64,000 nt of DNA from Gigaspora rosea. Lineage: Eukaryota; Glomeromycota; Glomeromycetes; Diversisporales; Gigasporaceae. The stretch lies in contig QKWP01000595.1 in assembly GCA_003550325.1 (NCBI GenBank), positions 109,809 to 173,808 of the forward strand. Reading direction: 5' to 3'. The notes beneath the pieces were generated by a model. That model saw only the letters and a program-made list of their open reading frames with translations. It searched no databases and was not told where the DNA came from. The position numbers were made by a program, and so were the translations under genes. Shown here piece by piece: positions 1 to 10,426 of this stretch (positions within the stretch are counted from its first letter, which is position 1; every line of letters begins with the position of its first letter).

Positions 1-2
1 TT

Positions 3-360
3 TAAGTCTCTTTTGGCATGTCTCACAAGTCTTTACATATTCTTGGACATCTCGATACATTTGGTCCCAATAATATCGCTCAGCTATCTTATAGTACATA
101 GCATCAGTTCCCAAATGTTCAGCAGTAGGGTGTTTATGCATCATGTATAGGATTGGTTCTACTTCTGTCCATTTAATAACTCGAAAGAGATATTCTAAAT
201 CTTTTAAGTTCTTTTTATATAAAAGATTATGTCTAATTTCAAAATATCTAGCCTGGTTAATTAATTGTTTCTTTTCATAGTCTGTAAATTCGTCTGGTAA
301 CTTGTCTGATTCTAGGTAATCATAAAGTTGGTTATATCGGTTTAAATTCATGATTTAGAT
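3..360 (-). pseudogene. Ty3 integrase, N-terminal HHCC zinc-binding domain (partial)
   Basis: Translated on the minus strand this stretch carries HPTAEHLG followed about 30 residues later by CETCQK. That is the His-His-Cys-Cys zinc-binding module at the start of Ty3/gypsy integrases, which helps the integrase multimerise on cDNA ends. The catalytic DDE core would lie left of position 1, outside the window. Its position after RNase H fits the Ty3 pol order. Confidence 0.8.
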
Positions 361-389
361 GATTTAATTGTCTAGGTAAGTAGGAGTGA

Positions 390-845
390 TAGAGCATAAA
401 CATTAGAGTGAATTCTTACAGGTTTGTGAAAGATTTCAAAGTTATAAGGTTGGAGTTTAAGAATCCATCTTCCAATTCTTTCTTTAGATTCAGCAGTATG
501 TAGCCATTTCAATGCTAAATGGTCTGTAACTAAAATGAACTTGGTAGTGCCTAAATATTTATAAAAATGTTCGATTGTCCATACTACAGCAGCACATTCT
601 AGTTTGGTTGCACCGTAGTTTACTTCTTCTTTTTATAGACTTTTGCTTGCATAGGCAATAGGGTGTTCCTTATGGTTTTGGTCCAATTGACTAAGAGTAG
701 CACCAAATCCATAGTAAGAAGCATCGGTGGTCAAAATAAAGGTCTTTCTGAAATTAGGGTAGGCTAATATAGGTGCAGCAGTAAGTCGGTCTTTTAGCTC
801 ATCAAAAGCTTCCTGTTGAATATGGGCCCATCGATATGGTTCGTC
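390..845 (-). pseudogene. Ty3 RNase H domain
   Basis: Minus-strand translation shows TDASYYGFGATL, the first catalytic aspartate block of retrotransposon RNase H, and further on VTDHLALKWL, the block around a later catalytic aspartate. The domain degrades RNA in the RNA-DNA hybrid during reverse transcription. It sits directly between the reverse transcriptase (right) and the integrase zinc finger (left). It belongs to a broken element and no functional claim is made. Confidence 0.85.
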
Positions 846-1121
846 TTTTTATAACAATCGATTTAAGGGTTTAGCAATAGCAGAGAAGTTTTGGATAAAT
901 TGTCTATAGTATCCAGCTAATCCCAAGAATGAGCGAAGTTGGGTTATATTCTGCGGTGGTTGGATCTTTTGCGCAGCTTCAATTTTGATAGGATCGGGGG
1001 CTATTCCACTTGGTACAATTATATGGCCTTGGAAGGGTAGTCGTTGTATTCAAAAATTACATTTCTCGATATTAAGTCGCAATCCAGCTTGTTTGATTCT
1101 GCGAAACACTTCATTCAAGTG

Positions 1122-1790
1122 CTACAGGTGGTCATCGAATGTTCGAGAGTATACTATAGTATCATCCAAGTATACTACTACAAATTTCCAAGCAATCCCT
1201 TCATAAACTCGGTTCATTAGTCTTTGGAACGTAGCAGGGGCATTACAAAGTCCAAAAGGCATCACATTGAACTCGTACGTTCCATAGCGAGTTACAAAAG
1301 CAGTCTTTTCTTTATCACGAGGGTGCATAGCTACTTGCCAATATCCACTTGCAAGGTCCAAAGTAGAAAACCAATGCGATCCAGCAAGAGTATTTAACAT
1401 TTCATCAATACGAGGTAGAGGGTATGCATCCTTTTTAGTAACATTGTTAAGTTTTCGGTAGTCTACACAGAAGCGTAATTTGCCATTTTTCTTCTTGACT
1501 AGAACAACAGGGGAAGTCCAGGGACTATTCGAAGGCCGGATAAGTTTATGTTTCATCATTCGTTGGATTTTCTCTTTAATAAATGTCTGTTCACTTGGAG
1601 GTATAGAATAGGGTCTAGAGCGAATGGGTGGTACATCTTCTGTAAAAATACGATGAGAAACTAAGTCAGTCCTTCCTAATTCATCAATGTCTGTTGCGAA
1701 AATGTCTGCAAATTTCTCAAGTAAGTGTCTAAATTTAAGTCCTTGATCTGCAGCAAGAGGACCTGTGTTTAATGAAGTAGTTGGGGTCAA
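1122..1790 (-). CDS. Ty3/gypsy reverse transcriptase segment (222 aa open frame)
   Basis: The open frame encodes the fingers and palm of a Ty3-type reverse transcriptase. Visible blocks are RPSNSPWTSPVVLVKKKNG, RFCVDYRKLN, the TLDLASGYWQ block with the first catalytic aspartate, FNVMPFGLCNAPATFQRLM, and VVVYLDDTIVYS, which holds the YLDD form of the YxDD catalytic pair. These are diagnostic of chromoviral/gypsy RTs rather than copia or LINE enzymes. The thumb and connection continue leftwards towards RNase H. It is part of a longer polyprotein, so the ATG at its right end is unlikely to be a true start. Confidence 0.93.
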   Translation of the reverse strand: MTPTTSLNTGPLAADQGLKFRHLLEKFADIFATDIDELGRTDLVSHRIFTEDVPPIRSRPYSIPPSEQTFIKEKIQRMMKHKLIRPSNSPWTSPVVLVKKKNGKLRFCVDYRKLNNVTKKDAYPLPRIDEMLNTLAGSHWFSTLDLASGYWQVAMHPRDKEKTAFVTRYGTYEFNVMPFGLCNAPATFQRLMNRVYEGIAWKFVVVYLDDTIVYSRTFDDHL

Positions 1791-1933
1791 CGTATATTCC
1801 TCATAGGGGATAAGGGTGTCTATACTATATACAGGGGTAGGTACTAAATTTATAGGGTGTTCAGGGGGTTTAAGAGGTCTGTTAATACAGTTGTCTGAGT
1901 CAACAGGTAGTTTGCCATCATGCCTAGGATTAT

Positions 1934-3415
1934 CTAAAAATTTGTATTTGCGAACAGGGTAGCAAGGGTTTCAGTTCTTTGTTGTAGGTACTGGGTGTCT
2001 TGGTGAATAAGGCGAAGTAATTGTTGATTAAAGTTTTCAAGTTTTTGGACTTGTTGTTGAAGTTGTTCAATGGTCTGGTTCTGTTGGACAACTTGTTGTT
2101 GTAATGTTTCAAAAACTTCGATAGTGACAGTATTTTGATCACTTTGAATAGGTTCTATATATATAACTTCTGGTTCTGGTTCGAATATTGGTGGTGGTGG
2201 AGGTACACATTCTGTACAGTATCCATCATGTTCATCAAGTTCTTCCTGGTGCTTAACATGAAGACATTCCTTGCAGAGGTCAATAGGGGTGTCTGAGAAG
2301 TTTCTTCTAAGATTAGCGAGAGCAGTTTCTTTACAGAATTCAGGATGGCTAGTGTCGAAGGAAATTTCAAGGGTCTGTTGTAATTGAAATTCTTCATTCC
2401 CTTCTAATATACCATGTTCAGCACGAAGTACTAATTGCATTTCTTCCTGACTCCAAGGTTGGTTAATACGATCAGTCATTAAAGGTTCTAAGGCTTCAGT
2501 CAGGCTTTGGTCCAATTCTTGTAAGAAAATCTTTGCAAGTCGGAAGATACGGGTCTGGTTCATTTCATACTGAGATCCAGCACTCCTGTTGGACTCGGTA
2601 TAATGTCTGATTCTGGTCCACAAATTATAATTTGCATTGTAGAGAACATCCTGTCCTGCTTTATAAGCATAGAGGTGTTCAAGGTCACAAAACCAAAGGG
2701 CTTGTTCTAGGCTTTCTAGATTATTCATCTTAGAGGTAGGTCTAGTTTCTCCACAGATTTTACATTGGACAAGGGTTTCACATCCTTCTCCGTGACTATA
2801 ATAATATATACGTCGAGGGTCATCAAGAGGGAGTTCATAATAATAGTCAAAGACACATCCTTGGCAAACAAACTGATTGTTAAGAACTTGTAGGTCTTCT
2901 GGTCTATTTGTTTTCTTGCAGTGACAGCAGTGGTGAGTATGCCTTGTACTAAAGTTATACATTCGACGGGCTTCAATATCATCCGGATTACATTCACATT
3001 GGCAAATTCAGTTCTGTTCCTTAAGGGCTCCAAAAGAATAGTCAATGACAATATGTCCAGTTGCTCTACAGGTATGACAAATATTTTCAGGGCAGTTTCG
3101 GTACAAATGGTCATTACCATTGCAGGTACGGCAAGAGGTCCGCTTTGGTACTTGTTGTGAGCAGTAGACAGCAATATGTCCATCTTGTCGACAGCGATTA
3201 CAACGGTTGGTAGGGCAGTTGGCAAAGAGATGTTCAGGTGAGCCACGATTGCCACATACATAAAAGTTAGGAGGGGCACGCTTCCTATGTCTAGGCTGGT
3301 GGATAATCCATGGGTTGGTATCATCATCAGAGGTAGAAGTAATGTCTGGTTCATGGGTGGTGATAAAAGTATAAGCTTCTTGAGGGACTAAGTATTCCTG
3401 TTCATAAGTGTCTAA
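1934..3415 (-). CDS. Cys-rich and coiled-coil segment of the Ty3 element, between protease and RT
   Basis: A 342-aa open frame (1934-2962) starts with paired cysteines (HTHHCCHCKK, FVCQGC, CKICGETRP), continues through an acidic/aromatic middle, has another Cys cluster (CKEC, CTEC) followed by a proline run, and ends in a Gln/Leu-rich coiled coil (VVQQNQTIEQLQQQVQKL). Just right of it, up to about 3270, minus-strand translation shows further closely spaced CX2C groups resembling zinc knuckles. Ty3 pol normally passes from protease to RT with only a short linker, so about 1.4 kb of zinc-binding and coiled-coil coding here is unusual. The function is unknown; nucleic-acid binding and oligomerisation are inferences from composition. 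The element is broken. Confidence 0.6.
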
Positions 3416-3416
3416 T

Positions 3417-3833
3417 TCAGCAGGATCGGTAACAGTAGGTTGTGAGGGTAATGGTTGGTTGCTTTATAGGAAGTAGGAATGGTATGTTTCTTGTTTTTCT
3501 ACTTAAAAGAGTAGCATCCATTTTTCCAATTGTAACTGGCTTCAACTTTCTTTGACCAGTCATTTTCAAGCAATAATGATAAGAGGTGGCAGGGACTACT
3601 TCAATGGTAATAGGAATAATAGCACCATCTATTTCTATAGGTAAGTCTCGAATAATTCCCAAAGGACGAGAAGGGGTTCCAGTAGCAGGTATGATAAGGC
3701 TAAGAGAGGCTTGTTCTAATTGGTGTGAGATCATGCTGATAGAGGCTCCACTGTCAATAATAGCTTCTTGTAGTTTTTGATTGATTTTAACATTACATTT
3801 GACAGGTGTAGTGTAAGCAGATGTCTGGATCAA
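3417..3833 (-). CDS. Retroviral-type aspartic protease segment
   Basis: The minus-strand frame contains AIIDSGASISMIS, the DSG(A/T) catalytic triad of retropepsin-like proteases, embedded in the usual hydrophobic beta-strand context (QKLQEAIIDSGAS). The downstream GIIRDLPIEIDG and ITIEVVP match the flap and second-strand region in style. It processes the Gag-Pol polyprotein in intact relatives. It lies between gag (right) and the Cys-rich/RT segments (left), as expected for the protease of a Ty3-type pol. Confidence 0.8.
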   Translation of the reverse strand: MIQTSAYTTPVKCNVKINQKLQEAIIDSGASISMISHQLEQASLSLIIPATGTPSRPLGIIRDLPIEIDGAIIPITIEVVPATSYHYCLKMTGQRKLKPVTIGKMDATLLSRKTRNIPFLLPIKQPTITLTTYCYRSC

Positions 3834-4163
3834 GTTAGCAATTTTAGCTTCTTCGTATAAGTAAGAAGATAGAGCAGTATGAACAGAGGGGTTGTCTAGA
3901 AATATTTCCCATTTTTGTGGACTAAGAGGTTGGTTGGTAGTGGTAGTAGTAGAAGGAGTTCTATCAAGATAGTTAACATTTCTGTAGTAGGGTGAGGGGG
4001 TTCGGTTGCTAGGTCTCCAAGAAGAAGATCGGTCTTGACTTCTAGAGCAGTAGTTATCTTAATCATTACGATTATCTCTATTTCTAGAGCGGCTTCGGTC
4101 TCTATTATAATAATCTCGGTCTCTATTATCTCGACTTCTAGATCTGTTTCTATAAGAGTCAAA

Positions 4164-6110
4164 TCAATAGTTGTTATTATTAGACTGTCTGTTTCTTCCT
4201 CGTTCATTACTTTGATTCTTCTTTTTAAGACGACAATGTGCAATAAAGTGTCTGGTTCGACCACAATAATGGCAAGTAGGAGGTTGTTTAATTAGATTGG
4301 TTTGTTTAGTGGAATCAACATAGTTTACAGAGAAGTTAGCAGGTGGTTGCTTCTGGGCAAGGTTAATACTAAGTTGAGCGATTTGTTCAGTTAGTTGTTT
4401 AATAGCTTGGTCTGTATCTGTATTAGGGGAAGCCATAAGTTTTCCAGTTTCCCATTTACAAGTAGTTTTCATAGCAGCATCAAGATCAGCAGGTTCAGAG
4501 GCTTGCACATTTATAGCAAACTCAGGACGAAGGCCTTGGATAAAAAGTTGGATTACAAAGTCATCAGGGAAGGCTTCGTCAGGGTCAACGCGTCACTTCA
4601 GTTTTCTAAACCAGTTAATATAGTCATCAACTGAGTTGGCACCTTGTTTGACATCAAAAAGTTGCTTTTGCCACATAACTTTTTGTTTTGGGGTAACAAA
4701 TCGGTCTAGAAACAGGTGTTTAAAACTAGTATCTTGATTATCCTTATTACTAAAAGCAGTGGGCTTAGCGGTAAGGAAAGAAAACCAGTCTAAGGCAATT
4801 CCTTTCAAGTAGACAGGGACAAGTTCTAATTTTCGGGCAGCATTCCATCGGTTAGCAACAGCAGCACGCTTGAATTCTGAATACCATTCGAGTGGGTCTT
4901 GGGTTCCATCTCCATTAAAGAAATTAACAGGAAGAAGATTCTTTTCAACTCCTCCATGTACAAATGCAGCAGCTAAGGTATTAATAGCAGTAGCAGCATC
5001 AGTGATCGCTCATTCAGCCATAATAGGAGGTGGGTTGTCTACAGCTGAGGTTAGGAAAGGTTCTTGGTCTTCTTCACTAGTTTTTTAGTAGTATCTGGTA
5101 AAAGTCTATCTAAATTAAAAGTAGAGGTAGTTTCAAAGAAATTTTCAAGGTCTATATTTTGTTGATTAGGTGCTAAAACTGTGGAACTTGCAGGCAGTGT
5201 TGTACACGGACATTGTTCCGCCAATTTTACAGGGACACGGACAGTCCGGGACGGGATGTCTGGGACATATCCGCAATAATGTCCCAATACGATATTGTTC
5301 ACGGACAATGTCCCACTAATTTTTAACTTTGCCCTACTATGTTCGGGACATGTCCGCTGGGTAAAACCAATCAAATTGCAGAAATATATAGACCCTTGTT
5401 TTGCGTTTTGTAAAAAATGATAATAATTTATGATGGATACAACGAATTTTATTGGTTAGTGATTACATGTTGATTCACCGAATGTCCGGGACAAAAAAAA
5501 TTATGGGCGGACATGTCCCGGACGTCCCGTCCCAGACTGTCTGCTGTTCGAATCCGTGTCCCATGACAACACCGCTTGCAGGTAGGCTAGTATGTTGGAA
5601 CGAAGGGTGTGAGAGCTAATATCACTATTATGTTCACTAAAAGGGAGTAGGTTAAAACCAAGAGGAGTAGAGGGGCGATCCTCAGGGATAGTAAGAAGAG
5701 GTACAGTGTTAAAAGTAGGGCTAGATCCTTCGATAATAGAATATCCTAAGTCCGGATATCAAGGGTTATAGTTTTCAGTATCGGTGCCTAAGTATGGGTC
5801 AAAAGTAGTATAGTCCGCAAAATCAAGAGGAGGTAAAGTTGTTCGATGGGTAAAGCATTGAAGAATAGCAAGAGCAATTTCTCTTGGGTTGTCAAGTTCT
5901 ATTTGATATCGGCAGCTAAAAATAATATCTCGAATACAAGTACGGATAGTAGCAGGGTCTCTAGTAGTAGTCAGGCGAATAAAGTTTCTAGTAGTTTGAG
6001 AGGTATAGGAATTAGCAGAGTAGGTACCAGAATACCAATGCAAAATCTTCCAAAAGGTGTTCGAGCAAAAACACAACCACTAGTGCGAGAGGGAGGATAA
6101 CACTCTTGAC
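4164..6110 (-). pseudogene. Ty3 gag with a zinc knuckle, interrupted by a MITE
   Basis: Minus-strand frames across this stretch have gag character. Near 4230-4290 is CHYCGRTRHFIAHC, a CCHC nucleocapsid zinc knuckle, followed by a basic, Asn/Arg-rich tail. Around 4593-4808 a frame with GIALDWFSFLTAKP and WFRKLK resembles the retrotransposon gag capsid domain. A further 105-aa frame at 5759-6076 lies toward the N-terminal end. The gag region is interrupted by a 380-bp hAT-type MITE at 5195-5574, and this copy is broken. Products in intact relatives form the cytoplasmic virus-like particle. Confidence 0.7.
5195..5574. mobile_element. hAT-type MITE inside Ty3 gag
   Basis: The 380-bp insert begins CAGTGTTGT and ends ACAACACCG, which are near-perfect terminal inverted repeats. 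It is flanked by an exact 8-bp direct repeat, CTTGCAGG, at 5187-5194 and 5575-5582. An 8-bp duplication plus CAGTG-type ends is the hAT signature. The interior has no coding capacity and is rich in GGGACA/TGTCCC and CGGACA motifs arranged as nested inverted repeats. A CCAATCAAATTGCAG block lies near 5368. Confidence 0.9.
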
Positions 6111-6306
6111 AAAAAAGATCAGGAGCACGTAGTTGGAGAGAGTGAAATGGAAGAGCAGAGTTTTAATGATGTTCTACTAGATGGTTTCTAATATATCGAT
6201 TATATAATTAATTAATATCAGTAGTCATATGCCTTATGACTCCTGACTAAATCTCAAAATAATTAATTGTTAGTAATATCTTGTTAGTAAGTTTAGTTAA
6301 ATAGAT

Positions 6307-6483
6307 AGAATCCTTGGGCAAAGAGTCTTCCAGGATGAACAGCAGCAGCAAATGTTATGAGAAATAAACAGCAATTAAAATAAATAGAGTCCTTGGGCAA
6401 AGAGTCTTCCAGAACGAACAGTAGCAGCAATAGGTTTTATAGAGTCCGTGGGCAAAGAGACTTCCAGGACGAACAGCAGCAGC
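6307..6483. repeat. Three leader repeats of about 44 bp
   Basis: Three closely similar units lie at about 6307-6350, 6385-6430 and 6440-6483. Each contains TCCTTGGGCAAAGAGTCTTC or a one-base variant, then AGRAYGAACAG and AGCAGC. Spacers differ in length. They sit between the primer-binding site and gag, in the untranslated leader of the Ty3 element, a place where packaging or translation signals could lie; any such role is inference. Confidence 0.8.
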
Positions 6484-6540
6484 TAGAGTTGTAGAAGTTT
6501 CCAAATATCTTTAATAATATTCAAATGTTTTAAATGTATT

Positions 6541-6556
6541 CTGCCAGAAGGCACCA
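6541..6556 (-). promoter_or_regulatory. Probable primer-binding site of the Ty3 element
   Basis: On the minus strand the sequence two bases inside the LTR boundary reads TGGTGCCTTCTGGCAG. A TGG start directly after the 5' LTR is the standard complement of a tRNA 3' CCA end that primes minus-strand DNA synthesis. Which tRNA it matches cannot be decided by eye. Confidence 0.65.
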
Positions 6557-6954
6557 AATGTTATAGTAGGGAGGCCTTCTTTTACTCCTTACTATAACAA
6601 CGACACGGCTACAGAGATCCTTTATCAGTTTATAGCGGTGTCCAAGAGGTAGGTATAATTTCTTAGTCTGTAAGAAATTATACTCTTCTCCAAGAGCAGT
6701 TCGGTAGAGTATTCAATAGGAATTATCAATTTTACTATTACTTGATAATAAACTTGGTGTTATTCAGATAAATAGTTTCTTTATTAATAATTTAAGATAA
6801 GGCTATTCTTAGGTTCTGTTCCTAAGAAATTCCAGTACAAGATGTATAATAAATAGAAGGAGAAGTGGGGTGTCTTTGTCTAGTTTGACTAAGGGAAATT
6901 CTGTGTCTTTAAATACATTTTAGAATAAGTGTTATAAGCGTTGATTTACAATGA

Positions 6955-7145
6955 TAAACACTATAATCTACAAGAGCAACATAAGCATTATAAACGGTAT
7001 AAGCACTATAAGCGTCATAAGCGTTATAAGCAGTATAAGCGCTATAAGCGTTATAAGCGTGATAATCGTTATAAGCGTTATAAGCGTTATAAGCGTTATA
7101 ATCAGTATAAGCGTTATAAGCGATATAAGTGTTATAAGCAGTATT
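6955..7145. repeat. 9-bp minisatellite (ATAAGCGTT)n inside the LTR
   Basis: About twenty degenerate copies of ATAAGCGTT follow each other, with variants such as ATAAGCACT and ATAAGCAGT. Because 9 is divisible by three, all three plus-strand frames stay open and give KRYKRY-like or ISVISVI-like chains. These are artefacts of periodicity, not genes. Confidence 0.9.
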
Positions 7146-7169
7146 AACTATTCTAACTTCTCAAGATAA

Positions 7170-7510
7170 TAATATAATACAATATAATAATAAAATATAA
7201 TAATAAAAATGAAATAATAAAATAATAAGATAATATAATAAACTATCGTTCTATAACAGTGCCTAAAGAATACCTATAACTAAAGAATTGCAGGGAACCA
7301 ATCCTAAAGTTAAAAAAGGATAAAAGCTAGAGTTTATATATCTTTTGAAAAGTAATAAAAACAATGAAGTAATAAAACAATAAAACAAAGCAAAATAATA
7401 AAACAATAAAACTATAAAACATTAAAACTATAAAACAATAAAGTAATAAAACAATAATCCAATAAAGTAATAAAGTAATAAAGTGATAAAACAATAAAGT
7501 AATAGAAATA
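7170..7510. repeat. AT-rich AATAAAACA/AATAAT low-complexity tract
   Basis: The tract consists almost wholly of short A-rich words (AATAATA, then ATAAAACA and ATAAAGTA) without fixed period. It contains many AATAAA hexamers on the plus strand. It lies within the longer version of the LTR. Confidence 0.7.
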
Positions 7511-7556
7511 CTTAGAATTTTCTAGCGGTTATAATTTAGAAACCTGTTCTATAACA

Positions 7557-8419
7557 ATATAACTAGAAAGCAGCACAAATCTACCCAATTTCAAAAGAAC
7601 CAGAGTGGGATTTTAGTCTAAGTTCAGTCTGACCAATTGTATTGATAAAAATATTCCAGAAATATATAATAAAAGTTCTTATTAAAAAATTAGCAAAAAT
7701 CCTAGTAAAAAAAAAATATTAAAAGAACTAAACTTCACAGATCTTCTAGATAAGTCTATATTAAGTCTAATTTTTCTTTTAAATAGTATTATCAAAGGTA
7801 CAAAAGAATAAAAAAAAGAAGTCTGAATTCTAATACAGAATATAATACAATTTATATTAAACTTGGTACAACAAAAAAGTACAAGATTTATTATAGCATA
7901 TAGATATGTACAATCAGTACATCAAATAGAATTGACAAGAAAAGGTTTTGTCTTCACTTTTGTGAAAAATTTTATAACCTGTTGGTGTAATAAGCTTAGA
8001 AAGTAGAAGAATTGGATATAGTTTAAAATTAAAAGTACATTTAGAGCTTAAATACTCAGATCAAAGAATTTTATTGCTTTGATAGAAAGTAATTGTCTAT
8101 ACAGATAATATTACTTGGATAACAAGTAACAAGAACCAATTAATAAACCTTTACAAATTAAATAAAATTACAATAAATATACAAAATCAAAACTTTTTAT
8201 AATTAACACAAAAATTCTAATAAAATCAAGAACAGTAAATTTTATAGTAAAAAATATTTATGCAAAAAAAATTCTTGTATGATTTTTAAGTATTTGGATA
8301 AGTATTATGGAACAAAATATAACAATCAAAACAAGATAAAGAGTTTAGTAAAGCAGTTTGTTAAACCAATAAGCTACAAAAAGTTAACAATAAGCTAGCT
8401 TTTATATATAAACAATATA
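7557..8419. other. AT-rich sequence with nothing recognisable
   Basis: No coding frame, inverted repeat or known element could be supported here. The composition is extremely AT-rich with frequent homopolymer runs. Confidence 0.5.
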
Positions 8420-8621
8420 CAGTTGCCTTCCTCTAATCCGAACCTCTCTAAACTGAACACTATTAAACTCTCTCTAAACTGAACAAATCTTTTAGAACAT
8501 TTGTAAATTGTATTATAAACTTCAGATAAGCCATATATAACTTTTTGAAAACTAAACTTTTTCAAATTTTTACATAGTAAAAAAAGCAGTCCTAGCAGTT
8601 TGGATTAGTAAGAGTTGACTG
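8420..8621. mobile_element. 202-bp MITE, TA-flanked, pogo/mariner-like
   Basis: The left end CAGTTGCCTTCCTCTAATCC and the right end (read inwards) CAGTCAACTCTTACTAATCC form imperfect terminal inverted repeats. TA dinucleotides flank both sides. TA duplication and CAGT ends with an ACCCTC-like core point to the Tc1/mariner-pogo group. Internal CTCTCTAAACTGAAC is repeated twice. No coding capacity. Confidence 0.7.
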
Positions 8622-9255
8622 TATATCTAATCTCTAAGTTAAGTTATATACTACTAATAATAAAACTCCTAAGAAGTGCATTATTAGAAATTTAACAATT
8701 ATTTATTAAACTAGTTAAAATAAGTTAGATTTTCTAAGTACAATTAGCAATTATATTATAATATATAAAAATATTGAAAATTGCAAAATACTTTGACAAA
8801 AAATTACTTGCAATTAAAGTTACAAAACTAATAATACCAGTATTATAATAGATAATTTTTATAGATATGGATCAAGCAGGGTTACCTTTTGGCAGAACTA
8901 ATATCAAGTTGTAAAAAGAAAAGATTGTTTTTTACAAATCTTAAAATATGGAAACAATTTAACATATCAAATTTTGTATAAAGCCAAGTTTTTTTATTTA
9001 TTGTTAAGAGATAGTACAAAAAACTGGCAACTATATAGTTTAGGATCAAATTTAAAAAAATAATATTTTTGAAAACCTTTTTAAAAGCACATAAAAGTTT
9101 GATAGTCTGGAATTATAGTATTTATGCTAGCTTTTAAGAAAGAACAATTGTATACTTTGTATTAGATTACTAAAAAACAAAGTCATATAAGAGTAAAAAA
9201 GCAAGTTGGTTTGTAGAAATAGAAAAAAGTCTTGGCCAAAAGGAAAAACAGAATA

Positions 9256-9567
9256 CTATGTGTTTAAAAAATAAGCTACTTTTTTTGAACAAAAAATTAC
9301 ATGAAAAAACATAGATAGTTTATTTTTAAATTGTTGAATTTTTTGAAAAATTAAAAAATGCACTAATAAAAATTGTTCAAATAACACCAAATTTTTTATT
9401 ATAAGTATATTTTGATGCCCTGAACAACTTTACTTAATGGTATATTTGAGGTTTACTTAGTAAATTTAGACTTTTATATATAGCAACCACTAATAGATTT
9501 TTAAAATTTTCAAAAAAATCAGGGTAGCTTATTTTAGGTAGTAGCTATTTTTAGACATATACAATAG
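9256..9567. mobile_element. MITE of the AAATAAGCTAC family, copy 1
   Basis: The left end CTATGTGTTTAAAAAATAAG and the inward-read right end CTATTGTATATGTCTAAAAA are inverted repeats, and the left side is preceded by TA. The interior (TTGAATTTTTTGAAAAATTA, then TATTTTGATG, then TTACTTAGTAAA) is clearly homologous to 43121-43418 and in part to 44077-44934. No coding capacity. Confidence 0.7.
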
Positions 9568-10426
9568 TCAAGAGAGAATTTCAAACCCAACAACTAAATA
9601 ACTTAGTGCTCCAACTTCCAAAACTACAAATTAAGAAGAATAAAAGAATAAAGAAGTAGATTGTTGTGAGAATCAATAATGATTTGAACTAGCACCTAGC
9701 CTGTGTTTTTGCCATGAAAGCCTTGTAAGATTTGGTAGGTTTTATGTTTTTAATTAATTTGTTATACTTTATTTATATTATTGTTTAGTATAATAGTAAG
9801 TTTTAAGGTACGTAATTATATAAATGTATGTATTATTATAATTACTAATGATTGTGTATTTATGAGATTTTGTTCATGTTATTTAAATTCTGCATTGTTG
9901 TGTATGTTTTTTTGAATACTATTTATAATTTTTATTTTGTATTGTTATGTATTTATATTAGGTAGATTAGTTGCCATTTTGTTTAATAATAATTAAGTTA
10001 ATGATTAATTGGTATTTTTGCTATTTATTTTATTTTGTATTATTAATTTTGATTGTATTATATGTGCTACGTTATCTTGTAAATTTATAATAAATTTTTT
10101 ATAGCAAATTTAGATAGAATTTACGATTATATTTCTAATATAAACTAATTATGTACTGTTTGCTATTATAACAGTTAGTAAGTTTTGTGATATTCTTTAT
10201 AGTAAGTATAATAATTATTTTGATACAAAAAAAAAAATTTCAATTTTAATTATATGGTGTGTTTGTAAAAATTTTCATAGTAAATTGTTTATATAAACTA
10301 TAGCATTGTAGAGTTTACAATAGTAATTTTATTAATATTAATTCTATTTTAATATTGAATTGAGAAAAATATATTTTAAATAAAACTTTAATCACATAAA
10401 ACTTCTTTATATACTACATTTCATGT
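9568..10426. other. AT-rich flank of the Helitron
   Basis: No gene was recognised. The Helitron 3' end (a small hairpin followed by CTRR) should lie somewhere here on the minus strand, but I could not identify it with confidence. Confidence 0.45.

Larger units (their letters stand above)
1..7556 (-). mobile_element. Ty3/gypsy-type LTR retrotransposon, truncated by the window edge
   Basis: Minus-strand coding order from right to left is LTR, primer-binding site, leader repeats, gag with a zinc knuckle, aspartic protease, a Cys-rich/coiled-coil segment, reverse transcriptase, RNase H and the integrase zinc-binding domain. That order, with integrase after RNase H, is the Ty3/gypsy arrangement. 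The element leaves the window at position 1, so the integrase core and the other LTR are not visible. It is a broken copy with several breaks, yet long stretches of pol remain open, which suggests moderate age; LTR divergence cannot be read because only one LTR is present. A hAT-type MITE interrupts gag. Confidence 0.9.
6559..7556 (-). repeat. LTR of the Ty3 element
   Basis: On the plus strand the segment starts TGTTATAG and ends CTATAACA, perfect short inverted termini of TG...CA type, immediately beyond the primer-binding site. That gives about 1 kb. A second CTATAACA at 7251-7258 would give a 700-bp LTR instead; the partner LTR, outside the window, would settle this. The LTR contains a 9-bp minisatellite (about 6955-7145) and an AT-rich AATAAAACA-type tract (about 7170-7510). 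Confidence 0.65.

Noticed and set aside
3896-4295. Ile/Thr/Glu-rich frames on both strands
   Set aside because: Shadows of the Arg/Asp/Ser-rich tail of gag; codon periodicity favours the gag frame.
5545-5560. GTTCGAATCC resembling a tRNA T-loop or B box
   Set aside because: Lies inside a hAT MITE; no A box, acceptor stem or cloverleaf could be built around it.
6960-7145. Possible CRISPR-like array
   Set aside because: Units are contiguous 9-mers without spacers, in a eukaryotic LTR.
6941-7169. Plus-strand frames of KRYKRY and ISVISVI type
   Set aside because: Produced by a 9-bp minisatellite in an LTR; period divisible by three keeps frames open.
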